Made by a program: the position numbers and the translations under genes. The notes under the pieces are model-generated. The model saw only the letters and a list, made by a program, of their open reading frames with translations, was not told the DNA's origin and made no database searches. DNA of 64,000 bases from Spirochaeta sp. UBA5339 (GTDB taxonomy: Bacteria; Spirochaetota; Spirochaetia; DSM-2461): positions 33,466 to 97,465 of the forward strand of contig DHQL01000008.1 in NCBI GenBank assembly GCA_002408085.1, given 5' to 3'. The stretch's first letter is position 1. Every line of letters begins with the position of its first letter. Below, piece by piece: positions 35,041 to 43,683 of the stretch.

Positions 35041-36390
35041 TCAAGGCAGGTATGCCCCCTGTTTCAGCAGAAGAGCCCGGATCTCTTCATAGGGAACATC
35101 GGGAAATTCCCGCCCCCCTTTTACTGCGGCAGCTGCGGCGGCCCCTCCGGCATGGCCGATGGCTCCGGCCCCCGGCGTCGTCCGGAATGCAGCCTGAGCT
35201 TCAAAATCTCCCGAAATGCACCGTCCCACTGTCAGCAGGTTGGTGACCTTCCCGTTAACAAGAGATCTGTAGGGCAGAGTGTAGTACTCACCCCATTCGA
35301 GGTGTGAGTGAAAGGTACCCTCACCGCTTGGACTGTGGATATCTATGGGATAGCCGTTGCAGACAACGGCGTCCTCGAACTTTCTGCCCGCAAGGATATC
35401 CTCCTTTGTCACCGTGTAGAGTCCCACTATCTGCCGGGACGAGCGGACTCCCACTGAAGGTCCGGTGAAGCAGAGCACAGCCTTTTCAAATCCCGGAATC
35501 CATTTTCGGAAAAAGTTCGTCAGCTCCCTGGCCTGCCGCCGTCCCTCAATCTCGGCCTTTGTCAGCTCGAAGGGTTCGGTGGAGTCCAGGCCGGTAATCC
35601 TGGAGGTATTGATGATGACCTCACCGGGATTGTTGGTTTCAAAGAAAAGAATATCCTCCCTGGAGAAGCTGATATCCCCTGCCTTCTTTGCGGCATCCAG
35701 GGTCTTAACAAAGCCTCCGATGGAGAGCCTGTCGGCCCGGTCAATCAGAGCGGTATCGCCCTTGAGCCGGGGAAACTCCTCGGGATGAGCGTGGATATAC
35801 TCTCTGACCCGGGGGATATCCACTCCGTACATCCGCAGCTTCATGGTCATAGGCTGGCTCACTCCATCCTCAATCCGGCCTTTCAGAAAGGGAACTCCCG
35901 ACCATGCACAGAGATCGGCATCTCCGCTTGCATCGATAAAAAAGGGGGCCTCCAGACGGCTCAGGCCGGACTTGTTGCAGACCTGAATATCCCTGATCCG
36001 GCCTTCCGAATGGTTTACTCCCGCAAGCATGGTGTGGTAAAGCAGCGATCCCCCCGCCTCCAGGTACATCTGTTCCAGTTCATACTTCATTCCCTCCAGA
36101 TCGAAGGGAGTCACCGAATAGGTATAACCGGTGGTGTCAAAAATATGCCCCGTAGAAAGGCCCGCAGAAGCAAGACCTTCGATCAGCTCTCCGGTAATTC
36201 CCCGGATCACCTGATCTCTTCCGGCATGGAAGGTCATCATGGGACCGACACCGGCGGCTGTCAGCATTCCTCCCAGATAGCCGTTCTTCTCCACAATCAG
36301 GGTCTTAACTCCCTCCCGGGCCGCGGCAATCCCGGCAATAGCTCCTGAGATTCCTCCGCCGACAATGATCAGTTCAAAATCTTTTTTCAT
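35041..36390 (-). CDS. FAD-dependent oxidoreductase (FAD_oxidored family)
   Basis: 449 residues from 'MKKDFELIIVGGGISGAIAG'; the extended frame upstream overlaps the permease gene and is discarded. The FAD motif GGGISGAIAG opens the protein and 'IDASGDADLCAWSGVPF' is typical of PF12831. The C-terminal 'LTVGRCISGDFEAQAAFRTT' and 'AIGHAGGAAAAAAVKGGREF' also fit the family. No signal peptide, so cytoplasmic. Members are frequent in carbohydrate loci and may oxidise or epimerise imported sugars or sugar acids; the reaction here is unknown. It lies 5 bp after the permease gene. Confidence 0.88.
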   Translation of the reverse strand: MKKDFELIIVGGGISGAIAGIAAAREGVKTLIVEKNGYLGGMLTAAGVGPMMTFHAGRDQVIRGITGELIEGLASAGLSTGHIFDTTGYTYSVTPFDLEGMKYELEQMYLEAGGSLLYHTMLAGVNHSEGRIRDIQVCNKSGLSRLEAPFFIDASGDADLCAWSGVPFLKGRIEDGVSQPMTMKLRMYGVDIPRVREYIHAHPEEFPRLKGDTALIDRADRLSIGGFVKTLDAAKKAGDISFSREDILFFETNNPGEVIINTSRITGLDSTEPFELTKAEIEGRRQARELTNFFRKWIPGFEKAVLCFTGPSVGVRSSRQIVGLYTVTKEDILAGRKFEDAVVCNGYPIDIHSPSGEGTFHSHLEWGEYYTLPYRSLVNGKVTNLLTVGRCISGDFEAQAAFRTTPGAGAIGHAGGAAAAAAVKGGREFPDVPYEEIRALLLKQGAYLP

Positions 36391-36395
36391 GGGCC

Positions 36396-37241
36396 TCATC
36401 CTTTCAGCCCGGAAAATGCCATGGCATTGGTTATCTTCTTCTGAAAGGTCACATACACCAGCAGTATGGGGATCACCGAAACACTTGTCGCCGCCAGCTG
36501 CAGATGCCACTGGGGCAGTCCGTAGGAGTCGTTGAAATTCGCCAGACTCAGGGGAATGGTGAAGAGCTTCACCGAGTCGATAAACACCAGAGGCTCCAGA
36601 AAGCAGTTCCAGCTGTAAAGAAAGGTCAGAATTGCTGTGGAACTGAATACGGGCAGGGATATGGGCAAAATAATGCGAAGATAGGTCTTGAAGGCCGACA
36701 GACCGTCCAGAAAAGCCGCCTCCTCCAGCTCACCTGGTATGGTGATAAAGTACTGACGCATCATAAATGTGGAAAAAGCACCCTGGGCTCCGAATATGGG
36801 GATAAGAATCAGGGGTATATGAGTATTAATGAGCCTGAAGGTCTTCATAAAAAAGAAGTTGGGAACAATGGTCTCCTCAATGGGCATCATCAGAGAACTC
36901 AGAAGCATCAGAAAGAGAATCTCACGGCCCCGGAATTTCATTCTGCCGAAGGCGTATCCCGCCATGCCTGCAAAAAACAGATTTCCCAGTGTCACAAGCA
37001 CGGCAATATAAATGCTGTTGAAGTACTGCCGGGCAAAGGGCTGATACCGGAAAGCTTCGCCGTAGTTGTCCCAGCGCCATCCGGAAGGCAGAAGCCGGGG
37101 CATCCCGAAGATCTGATCCGGAGAGTTCAGCGAGTTGATCAGCATCCACCAGAAGGGATAAAGAAATGGTATTGAGAGAACAATCAGCAAGGCATAGATG
37201 TGCAGCGGATATTCACGGTAGCGTATTTTATTAATCTTCAT
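36396..37241 (-). CDS. CUT1 ABC sugar permease (MalG type), second importer
   Basis: 281 residues with six helices. The EAA loop is 'ELEEAAFLDGLSAFKTYLRI' with 'ILPISLP' following. The start overlaps the MalF-type gene by 11 nt. Belongs to the 39458-to-34017 operon; again no ATPase gene is present. Confidence 0.93.
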   Translation of the reverse strand: MKINKIRYREYPLHIYALLIVLSIPFLYPFWWMLINSLNSPDQIFGMPRLLPSGWRWDNYGEAFRYQPFARQYFNSIYIAVLVTLGNLFFAGMAGYAFGRMKFRGREILFLMLLSSLMMPIEETIVPNFFFMKTFRLINTHIPLILIPIFGAQGAFSTFMMRQYFITIPGELEEAAFLDGLSAFKTYLRIILPISLPVFSSTAILTFLYSWNCFLEPLVFIDSVKLFTIPLSLANFNDSYGLPQWHLQLAATSVSVIPILLVYVTFQKKITNAMAFSGLKG

Positions 37242-38118
37242 AATGGCTGATCCTTTTTCTGGAACTCCACTGGAGGATTGTCATAAGCAGAACAATAAGA
37301 AAGAGCACCACAGCAACGGCACTGGCATAGCCGTACTGAAAAAACTGAAAGGCCTGATAGTAGATGTAGTAGACCAGAACCATTGTCGAGTGGTTGGGCC
37401 CGCCTCCTGTAAGGAGAAGGATTGTGTCAAAAACCTTGAGGGACCCGATAACCGTCAGTATGGTAACCATCAGCAGCGAGGGCATAAGAAGGGGAACCGT
37501 GATGCTTCGGAAGGTTCTCAAGGGACCGGCACCATCGATCCTGGATGCCTCGTAATACTGCACCGGCAGGTTCATTATGGCGGCGATAAAGATAATTACA
37601 TTCATCCCCAGGTTCTTGATAACCCGGTTAACGATGACACTGACCATGGCCCAGCCCGGCTCGTGAAGCCAGTTGGGTCCGGAAATTCCCACAGCACCCA
37701 GAACGGCATTGACCGCGCCCTGATCCCCTCCCTGAAGGAGAAACTTCCAGACGATGGCCCATGCGACAGCTGAAGTGACTACCGGTGCGAATATAATGGT
37801 TCTGAAAATCTCCACTCCCCTGAAGGGCCTTGCCAGGAGCAGGGCGATCAGCAGAGAAAGTGCAATATTCAGAGGGACCTGGCCCAGGGAGAAAACAAAG
37901 GTGTTTTTTATCGTTTTCAACAGAATGGGGTCTGATGAGAACATCTTGATATAGTTATTCAGACCGATAAAGAGGTTCTGTCCGGTCAGAAGGTTCCGTT
38001 CCTGAAAACTGTATAATACAACGGCAACCAGAGGCCCCAGAACAAAAAGAAAATATCCAATCATCTGGGGAGCGATAAACAGGTAGGCCGAAGCCTGTTG
38101 ATTCCTGGATTTGTGCAT
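37231..38118 (-). CDS. CUT1 ABC sugar permease (MalF type), second importer
   Basis: 295 residues with six helices and the EAA loop 'YYEASRIDGAGPLRTFRSIT'. 'GGPNHSTMVLVYYIYYQAF' near the C-terminus is characteristic. It lies 59 bp after the binding-protein gene and overlaps the next permease gene. Confidence 0.93.
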   Translation of the reverse strand: MHKSRNQQASAYLFIAPQMIGYFLFVLGPLVAVVLYSFQERNLLTGQNLFIGLNNYIKMFSSDPILLKTIKNTFVFSLGQVPLNIALSLLIALLLARPFRGVEIFRTIIFAPVVTSAVAWAIVWKFLLQGGDQGAVNAVLGAVGISGPNWLHEPGWAMVSVIVNRVIKNLGMNVIIFIAAIMNLPVQYYEASRIDGAGPLRTFRSITVPLLMPSLLMVTILTVIGSLKVFDTILLLTGGGPNHSTMVLVYYIYYQAFQFFQYGYASAVAVVLFLIVLLMTILQWSSRKRISHYED

Positions 38119-38177
38119 ATCTACTCCTGTGAAAGTGACTTCAGCCCGCCCCGGTGAGACAGACTGAAGCTTAAAGA

Positions 38178-39458
38178 TTACATCTGCGCCTTGATGGCTG
38201 CCGCAACGGAATCCATTACTGCCTGAACATCGGCATCAGGATTCCAGAGACGGTCAAACTCCCCTGCCGCACTCAGTGAGATCTGGGGGAACTTTTCATG
38301 AAAGGGAAGAACCCGTCCGTACTTCAGACCCGGCACTACGGTGCCCACCATGCTTTCCAGAGAAATAGAGGGATTTCCCCCTATAAAACCGGATGAGTTC
38401 ATGACTGACTCGCGGGCGGGAGGCCAGTAGACGGCCAACTTTTCCACATTGTCCTTATTGGTCATAAAGGCGAGGAAGGCCCTGGCGGCATCGGTATGGT
38501 GGCTTGAAGAGAAGGCAACCACCGCGGCCTGGCCGATGGTATAGGAGGCATTGTCACCGGCGGGACCCTTGGGAAGAGGAGCAATGTCCCACTCCCAGTC
38601 AACATCCTTGAGTTTGGAAACCCGACTGATCTGACCGGAAGTCATGGCGGCGTTTCCAGCATAAAAGTCGCTCAGATCCCCTGGAGGAACAACACTTTTG
38701 TCACGGTAGACCATGTCATGAAAGAGCTGCACGGCCTCGACGGAGGCTGCGGAATTAATCTTAACATTCCCGTTGGCGTCCCAGGCTTCTCCACCGTAGG
38801 CACGGATCATGGGAATCAGATTGTGCCAGACGCGGCTGCCGTAAGCGGCGCCGTCTATACCCTGAAAACCATAAACTCCGGTCAGGTCTTTAACCTCTTT
38901 GGAAATCCTGCGGAAGGCTTCCCAGGTCCACTCCCCTCTTTCAACAAGATCCGCGGGACTGTCGATTCCCGCCTCATCAAAGATGGTCTTGTTGTAGATG
39001 ATCAGGAAGGGGGATGTGGAAAATGGAACACCATAAACAGCTCCGCCTTTGGTCCAGAGCCCCATGGCTCCCTCGGAAAAATCATCGGCGTCATAGGCAG
39101 CCAGATCTGCACTCAGGTCTTCCAGGATTCCGGCACCCATAAAAGTGGGTGCCGAAGTTTCTACCAGCCACCCGATGTCAGGAGGGTTGGACCCGGAGAG
39201 CTGAAGGGTAATCTTGGACACATAGTCGCCGAAGGGAATGGAATCCACTGTCAGGTCGATATTGTATTCACTCTGGGCGGCATTAAACTCATCGGCCATG
39301 TCATAAAACAGCTGCAGCTGGGCATCATTGCTGGTCCAGGTTGTAAATCGGACAGGAACAGTCCCGCCCTCTGCAGAGGCAGTATCCCCCTGACCTGCCG
39401 CGGATAAGGAAAAAACAATCAGCACTAGATTGAACGCGATAAATAATCGACTTCTCAT
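38178..39458 (-). CDS. ABC sugar-binding protein, second CUT1 importer
   Basis: 426 residues. The signal peptide ends near 'SLSAAGQGDTASA'; no lipobox Cys is present, unlike the first CUT1 binding protein. The mature domain is SBP_bac_1 ('VRFTTWTSNDAQLQLFYDMA', 'YGVPFSTSPFLIIYNKTIFD'). It is the first gene of the operon and is preceded by two LacI-type palindromes at 39483-39520. The ligand is unknown. Confidence 0.93.
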   Translation of the reverse strand: MRSRLFIAFNLVLIVFSLSAAGQGDTASAEGGTVPVRFTTWTSNDAQLQLFYDMADEFNAAQSEYNIDLTVDSIPFGDYVSKITLQLSGSNPPDIGWLVETSAPTFMGAGILEDLSADLAAYDADDFSEGAMGLWTKGGAVYGVPFSTSPFLIIYNKTIFDEAGIDSPADLVERGEWTWEAFRRISKEVKDLTGVYGFQGIDGAAYGSRVWHNLIPMIRAYGGEAWDANGNVKINSAASVEAVQLFHDMVYRDKSVVPPGDLSDFYAGNAAMTSGQISRVSKLKDVDWEWDIAPLPKGPAGDNASYTIGQAAVVAFSSSHHTDAARAFLAFMTNKDNVEKLAVYWPPARESVMNSSGFIGGNPSISLESMVGTVVPGLKYGRVLPFHEKFPQISLSAAGEFDRLWNPDADVQAVMDSVAAAIKAQM

Positions 39459-39481
39459 TTCACAACTCCTTTTTAATGTGC

Positions 39482-39522
39482 TTGATAAAACGATTTATCA
39501 GAAGGATAAAACGTTTTATCAA
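39482..39522. promoter_or_regulatory. Pair of LacI-type operators before the second importer operon
   Basis: TGATAAAACGATTTATCA (39483-39500, one mismatch in the dyad) and GATAAAACGTTTTATC (39505-39520, perfect) are two adjacent sites with centres about 21 bp apart, two helical turns. They lie 25 bp upstream of the binding-protein start, where a repressor would block transcription or initiation. Related sites occur at 32868 and 32975. The rest of the intergenic region up to 39744 shows nothing recognisable. Confidence 0.75.
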
Positions 39523-39744
39523 GTCTGTCAATCATATTAATCCCTTAATGTTCATGGATGAATAAAGCCAAGGAGGAACCACATCATACCCCAATGCAAT
39601 TGAAGATCAGCAGCAGGACTCTTCACCGGGAATAACGCCGGGCGGGCTTTTTTCCACGAATCCGGAAACATTTGATTATTTCCCTGCCCCAAGTATGGAC
39701 AGTGCCCCCCATTCCTGTTTATATTTCTCCTCACCGACTTCAAG

Positions 39745-39764
39745 GGACACTACATATGGTGTCC
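39745..39764. promoter_or_regulatory. NrdR-box-like palindrome upstream of nrdD
   Basis: GGACACTACATATGGTGTCC contains ACAC-TACATATG-GTGT, closely matching the NrdR box pattern ACACwAtATaTwGTGT. A weaker half (ACACTATAAGGATAAT) follows at 39790-39805; NrdR boxes normally come in pairs roughly three to four helical turns apart, and the offset here is 43 bp. It lies 44 bp upstream of the nrdD start. No nrdR gene is in the window. Confidence 0.7.
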
Positions 39765-39807
39765 GTCCTGAAATCCCAATCGCAAATGCACACTATAAGG
39801 ATAATAT

Positions 39808-42054
39808 ATGAATGTAGTTAAGAGAGATGGAAAAATTGTCAGCTTCGATGGAACCAAGATTGAGAATGCAGTACTGAAAACATGCATGACACTCGGAGTT
39901 GAACTGAACCCGGAACTGGCGAAAATCCCGGGTATCGTAGAGAACCATCTCCTCAAAAGCAGCATTAAACAGATTGAGATTGAAAAAATCCAGGACCTTG
40001 TAGAAAAGGAAATCATGCGCATCAACGAGGATATTGCCAAAGAGTACATCCTCTACAGAAACAAGAGAAACAGAATCAGAAGAAGCCGGGTTTATCATCA
40101 GATCGACGAGATGATTCAGGCCAAAAAGAATGACCTGACCAATGAAAACGGGAACATGAACACCGAAACACCCTCGGGAATGATCTCCAAGGTTGGTTTT
40201 GAGAGTGCCAAGGAATTTGCCCTTGAAAGCCTCCTGAGTCATGAAGACAGAATGTCCCATGAGAAGAAGGATCTCCATATTCATGACCTGGACTTCTACC
40301 TGACCAAATCCCTTACCTGTATTCAGACCGACCTGGGCAAGGTCTTTAAAAACGGTTTTGACACCGTAAACGGCGGGGTCAGATCTCCCAAGAGAATCTC
40401 TTCGGCCGTGGGACTGACGGCAATCTCTATCCAGACCTCACAGAACGAGATGCACGGCGGACAGTCCATCCACGCCTTTGACTTCAACCTCGCCCCCTAT
40501 GTCCTTATGTCCTTCAGGGAGTACTACAGGGAAGCTCTTCAGTTTCTGGGAGAGGAGCCCTCTGAACCTGCACAGATCGAAGAGTATACAGAAAGAGAAC
40601 TTCAAGGCCTTGAAGGAAGTGAGAGAATCTTCCAGCATGCCATTAATAAGACTGTAAAAGAGACCAGACAGGCCATGGAAGGTCTGATTCATGACCTGAA
40701 CATCATGAACTCCAGAAGCGGTAACCAGGTGCCCTTCTCATCCATCAACTTCGGAACAGATACATCCCCCGAGGGACGCCTTGTTATCAGAAGCTTCCTG
40801 GAAGCCGTGAAAAACGGTGTTGGAAACGAGCACAGAACCGCCATCTTCCCCATCTCCATCTTCAAGGTGAAGTCGGGAGTCAACAGACAGGAGGGGGACA
40901 GAAACCACGACCTTTTCCTCCTGGCCCAGGAAGTGACAGCCGAGAGATTCTTCCCCAACTTTATCAACCTGGACGCCCCCTTCAACCAGTCGGAGAAGTG
41001 GGATGCCAATGATCCCGACAGATGGTTCTACGAGCCCAGCACAATGGGATGCCGGACCAGGGTCTATGAGAACCGCTTTGCGGACAACAGCTCCGTGGGA
41101 CGGGGTAACGCCTCCTTCACATCCATCAATATTGTAAGGATAGCACTGAAATCCCTGAAGGAGAGCGACACACTCCAGGGAAGACTGGACTACTTCTACA
41201 GGGAGCTGGACAGGGTTCTTGAGACCGCTGCAGATCAGCTTATCAACCGCTTCAACTGGCAGAAAACAGCACAGGCCAGACAGTTCCCCTATGTCATGAA
41301 GTTCCTGGCACAGCACAATGAGGGGATCACTGGACACGATAAGGTTGAAGACATTATCAAGCACTTCTCCCTGAGTATCGGTTTTATCGGCCTGGCAGAG
41401 GCCCTGGTTGCCCTGACCTCCACAAAGGACGCGGACGGCAACTACCTGAAAGGAAAGCACCATGGAGAGGATGAGACCGTTCAGAACCTGGGTCTTGAAA
41501 TAGTCTCCTATATGAACAACAAGTGTAAGGAGTTCTCCGAGCAATACGACAAGAACTTCGGTCTCCTTGCGACTCCCGCAGAGGGACTGAGCCACACCTT
41601 TACAGACTCAGACAGAAGAGTCTTCGGAATCGTGCCCGGTGTCACAGACAGAGAGTACTACACCAACAGCAACCACGTTCCCGTCTACTACAAGTGCTCG
41701 GTGTTCCATAAGGCCAAGGTGGAGGCAAAGTATCACGCCCTGACTCCCGCGGGTCATATCTTCTACATCGAGATGGACGGAAACCCCGCGGACAACCTGG
41801 CCGCCGTCAAGAAGGCCCTGGATTACATGCTTGATATCAATATCGGCTACGTCTCCATCAACCACTTCGACAACAGCTGCCTCGACTGCGGACTTCACTT
41901 CTACAACAGACAGCCCGAAGAGTGCCCCAAGTGCGGAAGCACAGAAATCGACATCACCGAGAGAATCACCGGTTATCTTGTGGGAACTCTGGACAAGTGG
42001 AACAGAGGTAAACTGGCCGAGCAGCGGGACAGAGTCTCCCACTCCTTCGGGTAA
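39808..42054 (+). CDS. nrdD: Anaerobic ribonucleoside-triphosphate reductase
   Basis: The 748-residue class III ribonucleotide reductase begins with an ATP-cone regulatory domain (about 1-95, 'VVKRDGKIVSFDGTKIENAV'). The glycyl-radical catalytic barrel follows, with 'NEMHGGQSIHAFDFNLAPYV' carrying family-typical residues. Near the C-terminus are the four zinc Cys ('CLDCG' at about 690 and 'CPKCG' at about 710) and the radical loop 'ERITGYLVGTLDKWNRGK', with Gly about 722 as the radical site. It makes dNTPs without oxygen; it pairs with the activase encoded 24 bp downstream. Confidence 0.97.
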   Translation: MNVVKRDGKIVSFDGTKIENAVLKTCMTLGVELNPELAKIPGIVENHLLKSSIKQIEIEKIQDLVEKEIMRINEDIAKEYILYRNKRNRIRRSRVYHQIDEMIQAKKNDLTNENGNMNTETPSGMISKVGFESAKEFALESLLSHEDRMSHEKKDLHIHDLDFYLTKSLTCIQTDLGKVFKNGFDTVNGGVRSPKRISSAVGLTAISIQTSQNEMHGGQSIHAFDFNLAPYVLMSFREYYREALQFLGEEPSEPAQIEEYTERELQGLEGSERIFQHAINKTVKETRQAMEGLIHDLNIMNSRSGNQVPFSSINFGTDTSPEGRLVIRSFLEAVKNGVGNEHRTAIFPISIFKVKSGVNRQEGDRNHDLFLLAQEVTAERFFPNFINLDAPFNQSEKWDANDPDRWFYEPSTMGCRTRVYENRFADNSSVGRGNASFTSINIVRIALKSLKESDTLQGRLDYFYRELDRVLETAADQLINRFNWQKTAQARQFPYVMKFLAQHNEGITGHDKVEDIIKHFSLSIGFIGLAEALVALTSTKDADGNYLKGKHHGEDETVQNLGLEIVSYMNNKCKEFSEQYDKNFGLLATPAEGLSHTFTDSDRRVFGIVPGVTDREYYTNSNHVPVYYKCSVFHKAKVEAKYHALTPAGHIFYIEMDGNPADNLAAVKKALDYMLDINIGYVSINHFDNSCLDCGLHFYNRQPEECPKCGSTEIDITERITGYLVGTLDKWNRGKLAEQRDRVSHSFG

Positions 42055-42078
42055 CCCGGGTAACATCAGGTAAGAAAG

Positions 42079-42540
42079 ATGCTGAGAATATCTGGCTTCT
42101 ATGACAGCAGCTGCAGCAACGGAGAGGGCTGGAGGAGTGTAATTTTCTTCTCCGGCTGTCCCCACCACTGCAAAGGCTGTCACAACCCTGAAACCTGGGA
42201 TTTCAACTCCGGTGAGGAAACCACTGCGGATGAGCTCTATGAGATGGTAAAGGCAAATACCGACCATATAGACGGCGTTACCTTAAGCGGGGGTGAGCCC
42301 TTTCAAAAGAGGTATGTTGATGATCTGATTGAGCTGACTGCCAGGCTGAAAGGTCTGGGCCTCTCCATCTGGTGCTACACGGGGTACACCTATGAGAACC
42401 TGGTAAAGGACCCTGAGTTCGGCCGCCTTCTGCAGAATATTGACGTTCTTATAGACGGGCCCTTTATGCATGACCTTTTGGACACGCAGCTGAAATTCCG
42501 GGGGTCATCGAACCAGAGGCTTCTGGAACTGAAAACATGA
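42079..42540 (+). CDS. nrdG: Anaerobic ribonucleotide reductase activating protein
   Basis: The 153-residue radical SAM protein has the cluster motif 'GCPHHCKGCHNPETWDF' (CxxxCxxC) and the SAM-binding 'TLSGGEPF'. NrdG installs the glycyl radical on NrdD using a 4Fe-4S cluster and SAM. Length is normal. It forms one transcription unit with nrdD. Confidence 0.97.
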   Translation: MLRISGFYDSSCSNGEGWRSVIFFSGCPHHCKGCHNPETWDFNSGEETTADELYEMVKANTDHIDGVTLSGGEPFQKRYVDDLIELTARLKGLGLSIWCYTGYTYENLVKDPEFGRLLQNIDVLIDGPFMHDLLDTQLKFRGSSNQRLLELKT

Positions 42541-42586
42541 ATGAAGAATGGTGGGTTCAACCCGAATAGTATCTGTGAAAAAAACA

Positions 42587-42645
42587 GGACAGCCCAAGGC
42601 AGGTTCTGATTCCTTATGAATCATCATCTTCCCTAAGGCTGTCCC
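42587..42645. terminator. Stem-loop downstream of nrdG
   Basis: GGACAGCC (42587-42594) can pair with GGCTGTCC (42638-42645). Within the loop a second small hairpin TGATTC-cttat-GAATCA is possible. The element lies between nrdG and the convergent small gene at 42669-42965. It may terminate one or both transcripts, but it lacks a clean uridine run, so assignment is tentative. Confidence 0.45.
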
Positions 42646-42668
42646 TATAAAGAATGTCACAGGCAAAA

Positions 42669-42965
42669 TTATGCAGAGATACCTGCCGCAACCCGGGAGG
42701 CCTGACTGCTCCGTTCAAGCAGATCTGCCCAATCACTGATGGACTTTTCATACCACAGGTCGTAGTCTTCCAGTTCAACTCCATATACCGCTTCCATCTT
42801 AAACATCAGATCCCGGTACAGAACCCGCCCTTCCCAGATATCACCGCTGCCTGCGGCTTCCAGAAGTTCAAACAGTTTTGCTTCATCCCCGAATTTGTCT
42901 GTAGAAATTCCAGTAAATTCAGAAAGAAACTCTTTGTATTCTTTGATATTATTATTACTTTCCAT
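42669..42965 (-). CDS. Small acidic protein of unknown function
   Basis: 98 residues beginning at 'MESNNNIKEYKEFLSEFTGI' with GAGGAG ahead of the start. It is acidic, helical in appearance and without a signal peptide. I recognise no family; the central 'LYRDLMFKMEAVYGVELEDY' is the most protein-like stretch. It stands alone, convergent to nrdDG. Confidence 0.6.
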   Translation of the reverse strand: MESNNNIKEYKEFLSEFTGISTDKFGDEAKLFELLEAAGSGDIWEGRVLYRDLMFKMEAVYGVELEDYDLWYEKSISDWADLLERSSQASRVAAGISA

Positions 42966-43224
42966 ATAATATTTCTCCTCATCAAGATAATATTGATAAC
43001 TGCCTTCAGTGCCAATAGATAGTATTCCTATATTTCATTTTTTTATGCAAATAGTGATATATTTATCAGAGACTCTCCATATGACCCCATTCAAGGCTTA
43101 AGAAGGTATGCTCAGATATTTTTGATATGGAATTAAATCACAGCTTTACCAATTTGGATCTGAAGATTCGGTGCACATGCCTGAAGAACTGCCGCAGATT
43201 ATAGAGATTAAAGCTTGTTATCAC

Positions 43225-43347
43225 AAGGCCGCCGGCCTGAAGGGCCGGAACCGGCTTTCCGCTCGTAGCCCCTTATCGGGGCGGCTCTGCCCGGCTTACT
43301 CCGCTCCGCCGGGCCGCCCCGGGGGCTGCCGCTTCAATCCGGCGGCA
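43225..43347. repeat. Dispersed GC-rich structured element, copy C
   Basis: The best-conserved copy. CCGCCGG near its start can pair with CCGGCGG near its end, closing the whole element. Inside are the stem GCCGGCC-tgaag-GGCCGG, then AGCCCC, GGGGCGGC, CCGGC, GCCGG, GCCGCCCC and GGGGGCT as nested arms. It lies in the 586-bp gap between the small acidic gene and the beta-barrel operon. Apart from this element the gap (42966-43551) shows no gene I can support. Confidence 0.8.
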
Positions 43348-43551
43348 ATAATTAACAAATCGTTCCACCTTGTTCCAATTACAGTAATGTACAGACATAT
43401 TCTTTTACTGTAAAATCTCTTTTCTAGTTCCATATGATACAGACTGAAGAACAGAATACCGGGAGATCTTCCATTACATGTTTCTAATTCCACTCGTATT
43501 CGATTTTTCATTTTAAATATTTTGGAAAAAACTAACTTCTCAGGAGAAAGT

Positions 43552-43683
43552 ATGAGACCGTACCTGCTGGTCATGCTCTTTATAATACCCCCCCTTACCC
43601 TCCCAGCTAATGAGCTGAAACAGATCACTCTCTCGGGGAATCTGGAGACAGAGGCAGGAATACTGAAATGGCTGGCTATATGA
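43552..43683 (+). CDS. Small exported peptide preceding a beta-barrel gene
   Basis: 43 residues: a signal-peptide-like 'MRPYLLVMLFIIPPLTLPAN' followed by 'ELKQITLSGNLETEAGILKW'. AGGAG stands five bases before the ATG. Its stop overlaps the next gene's start as ATGA, so translation is coupled. The mature part resembles the first strand of the beta-barrels encoded downstream, so it may be the remnant of a third barrel gene cut short, or a true leader peptide. Not matched to any family. Confidence 0.5.
   Translation: MRPYLLVMLFIIPPLTLPANELKQITLSGNLETEAGILKWLAI

Noticed and set aside
40738..41595. A 285-codon minus-strand frame inside nrdD.
   Set aside because: It lies wholly within the highly conserved nrdD coding region and has no family features.
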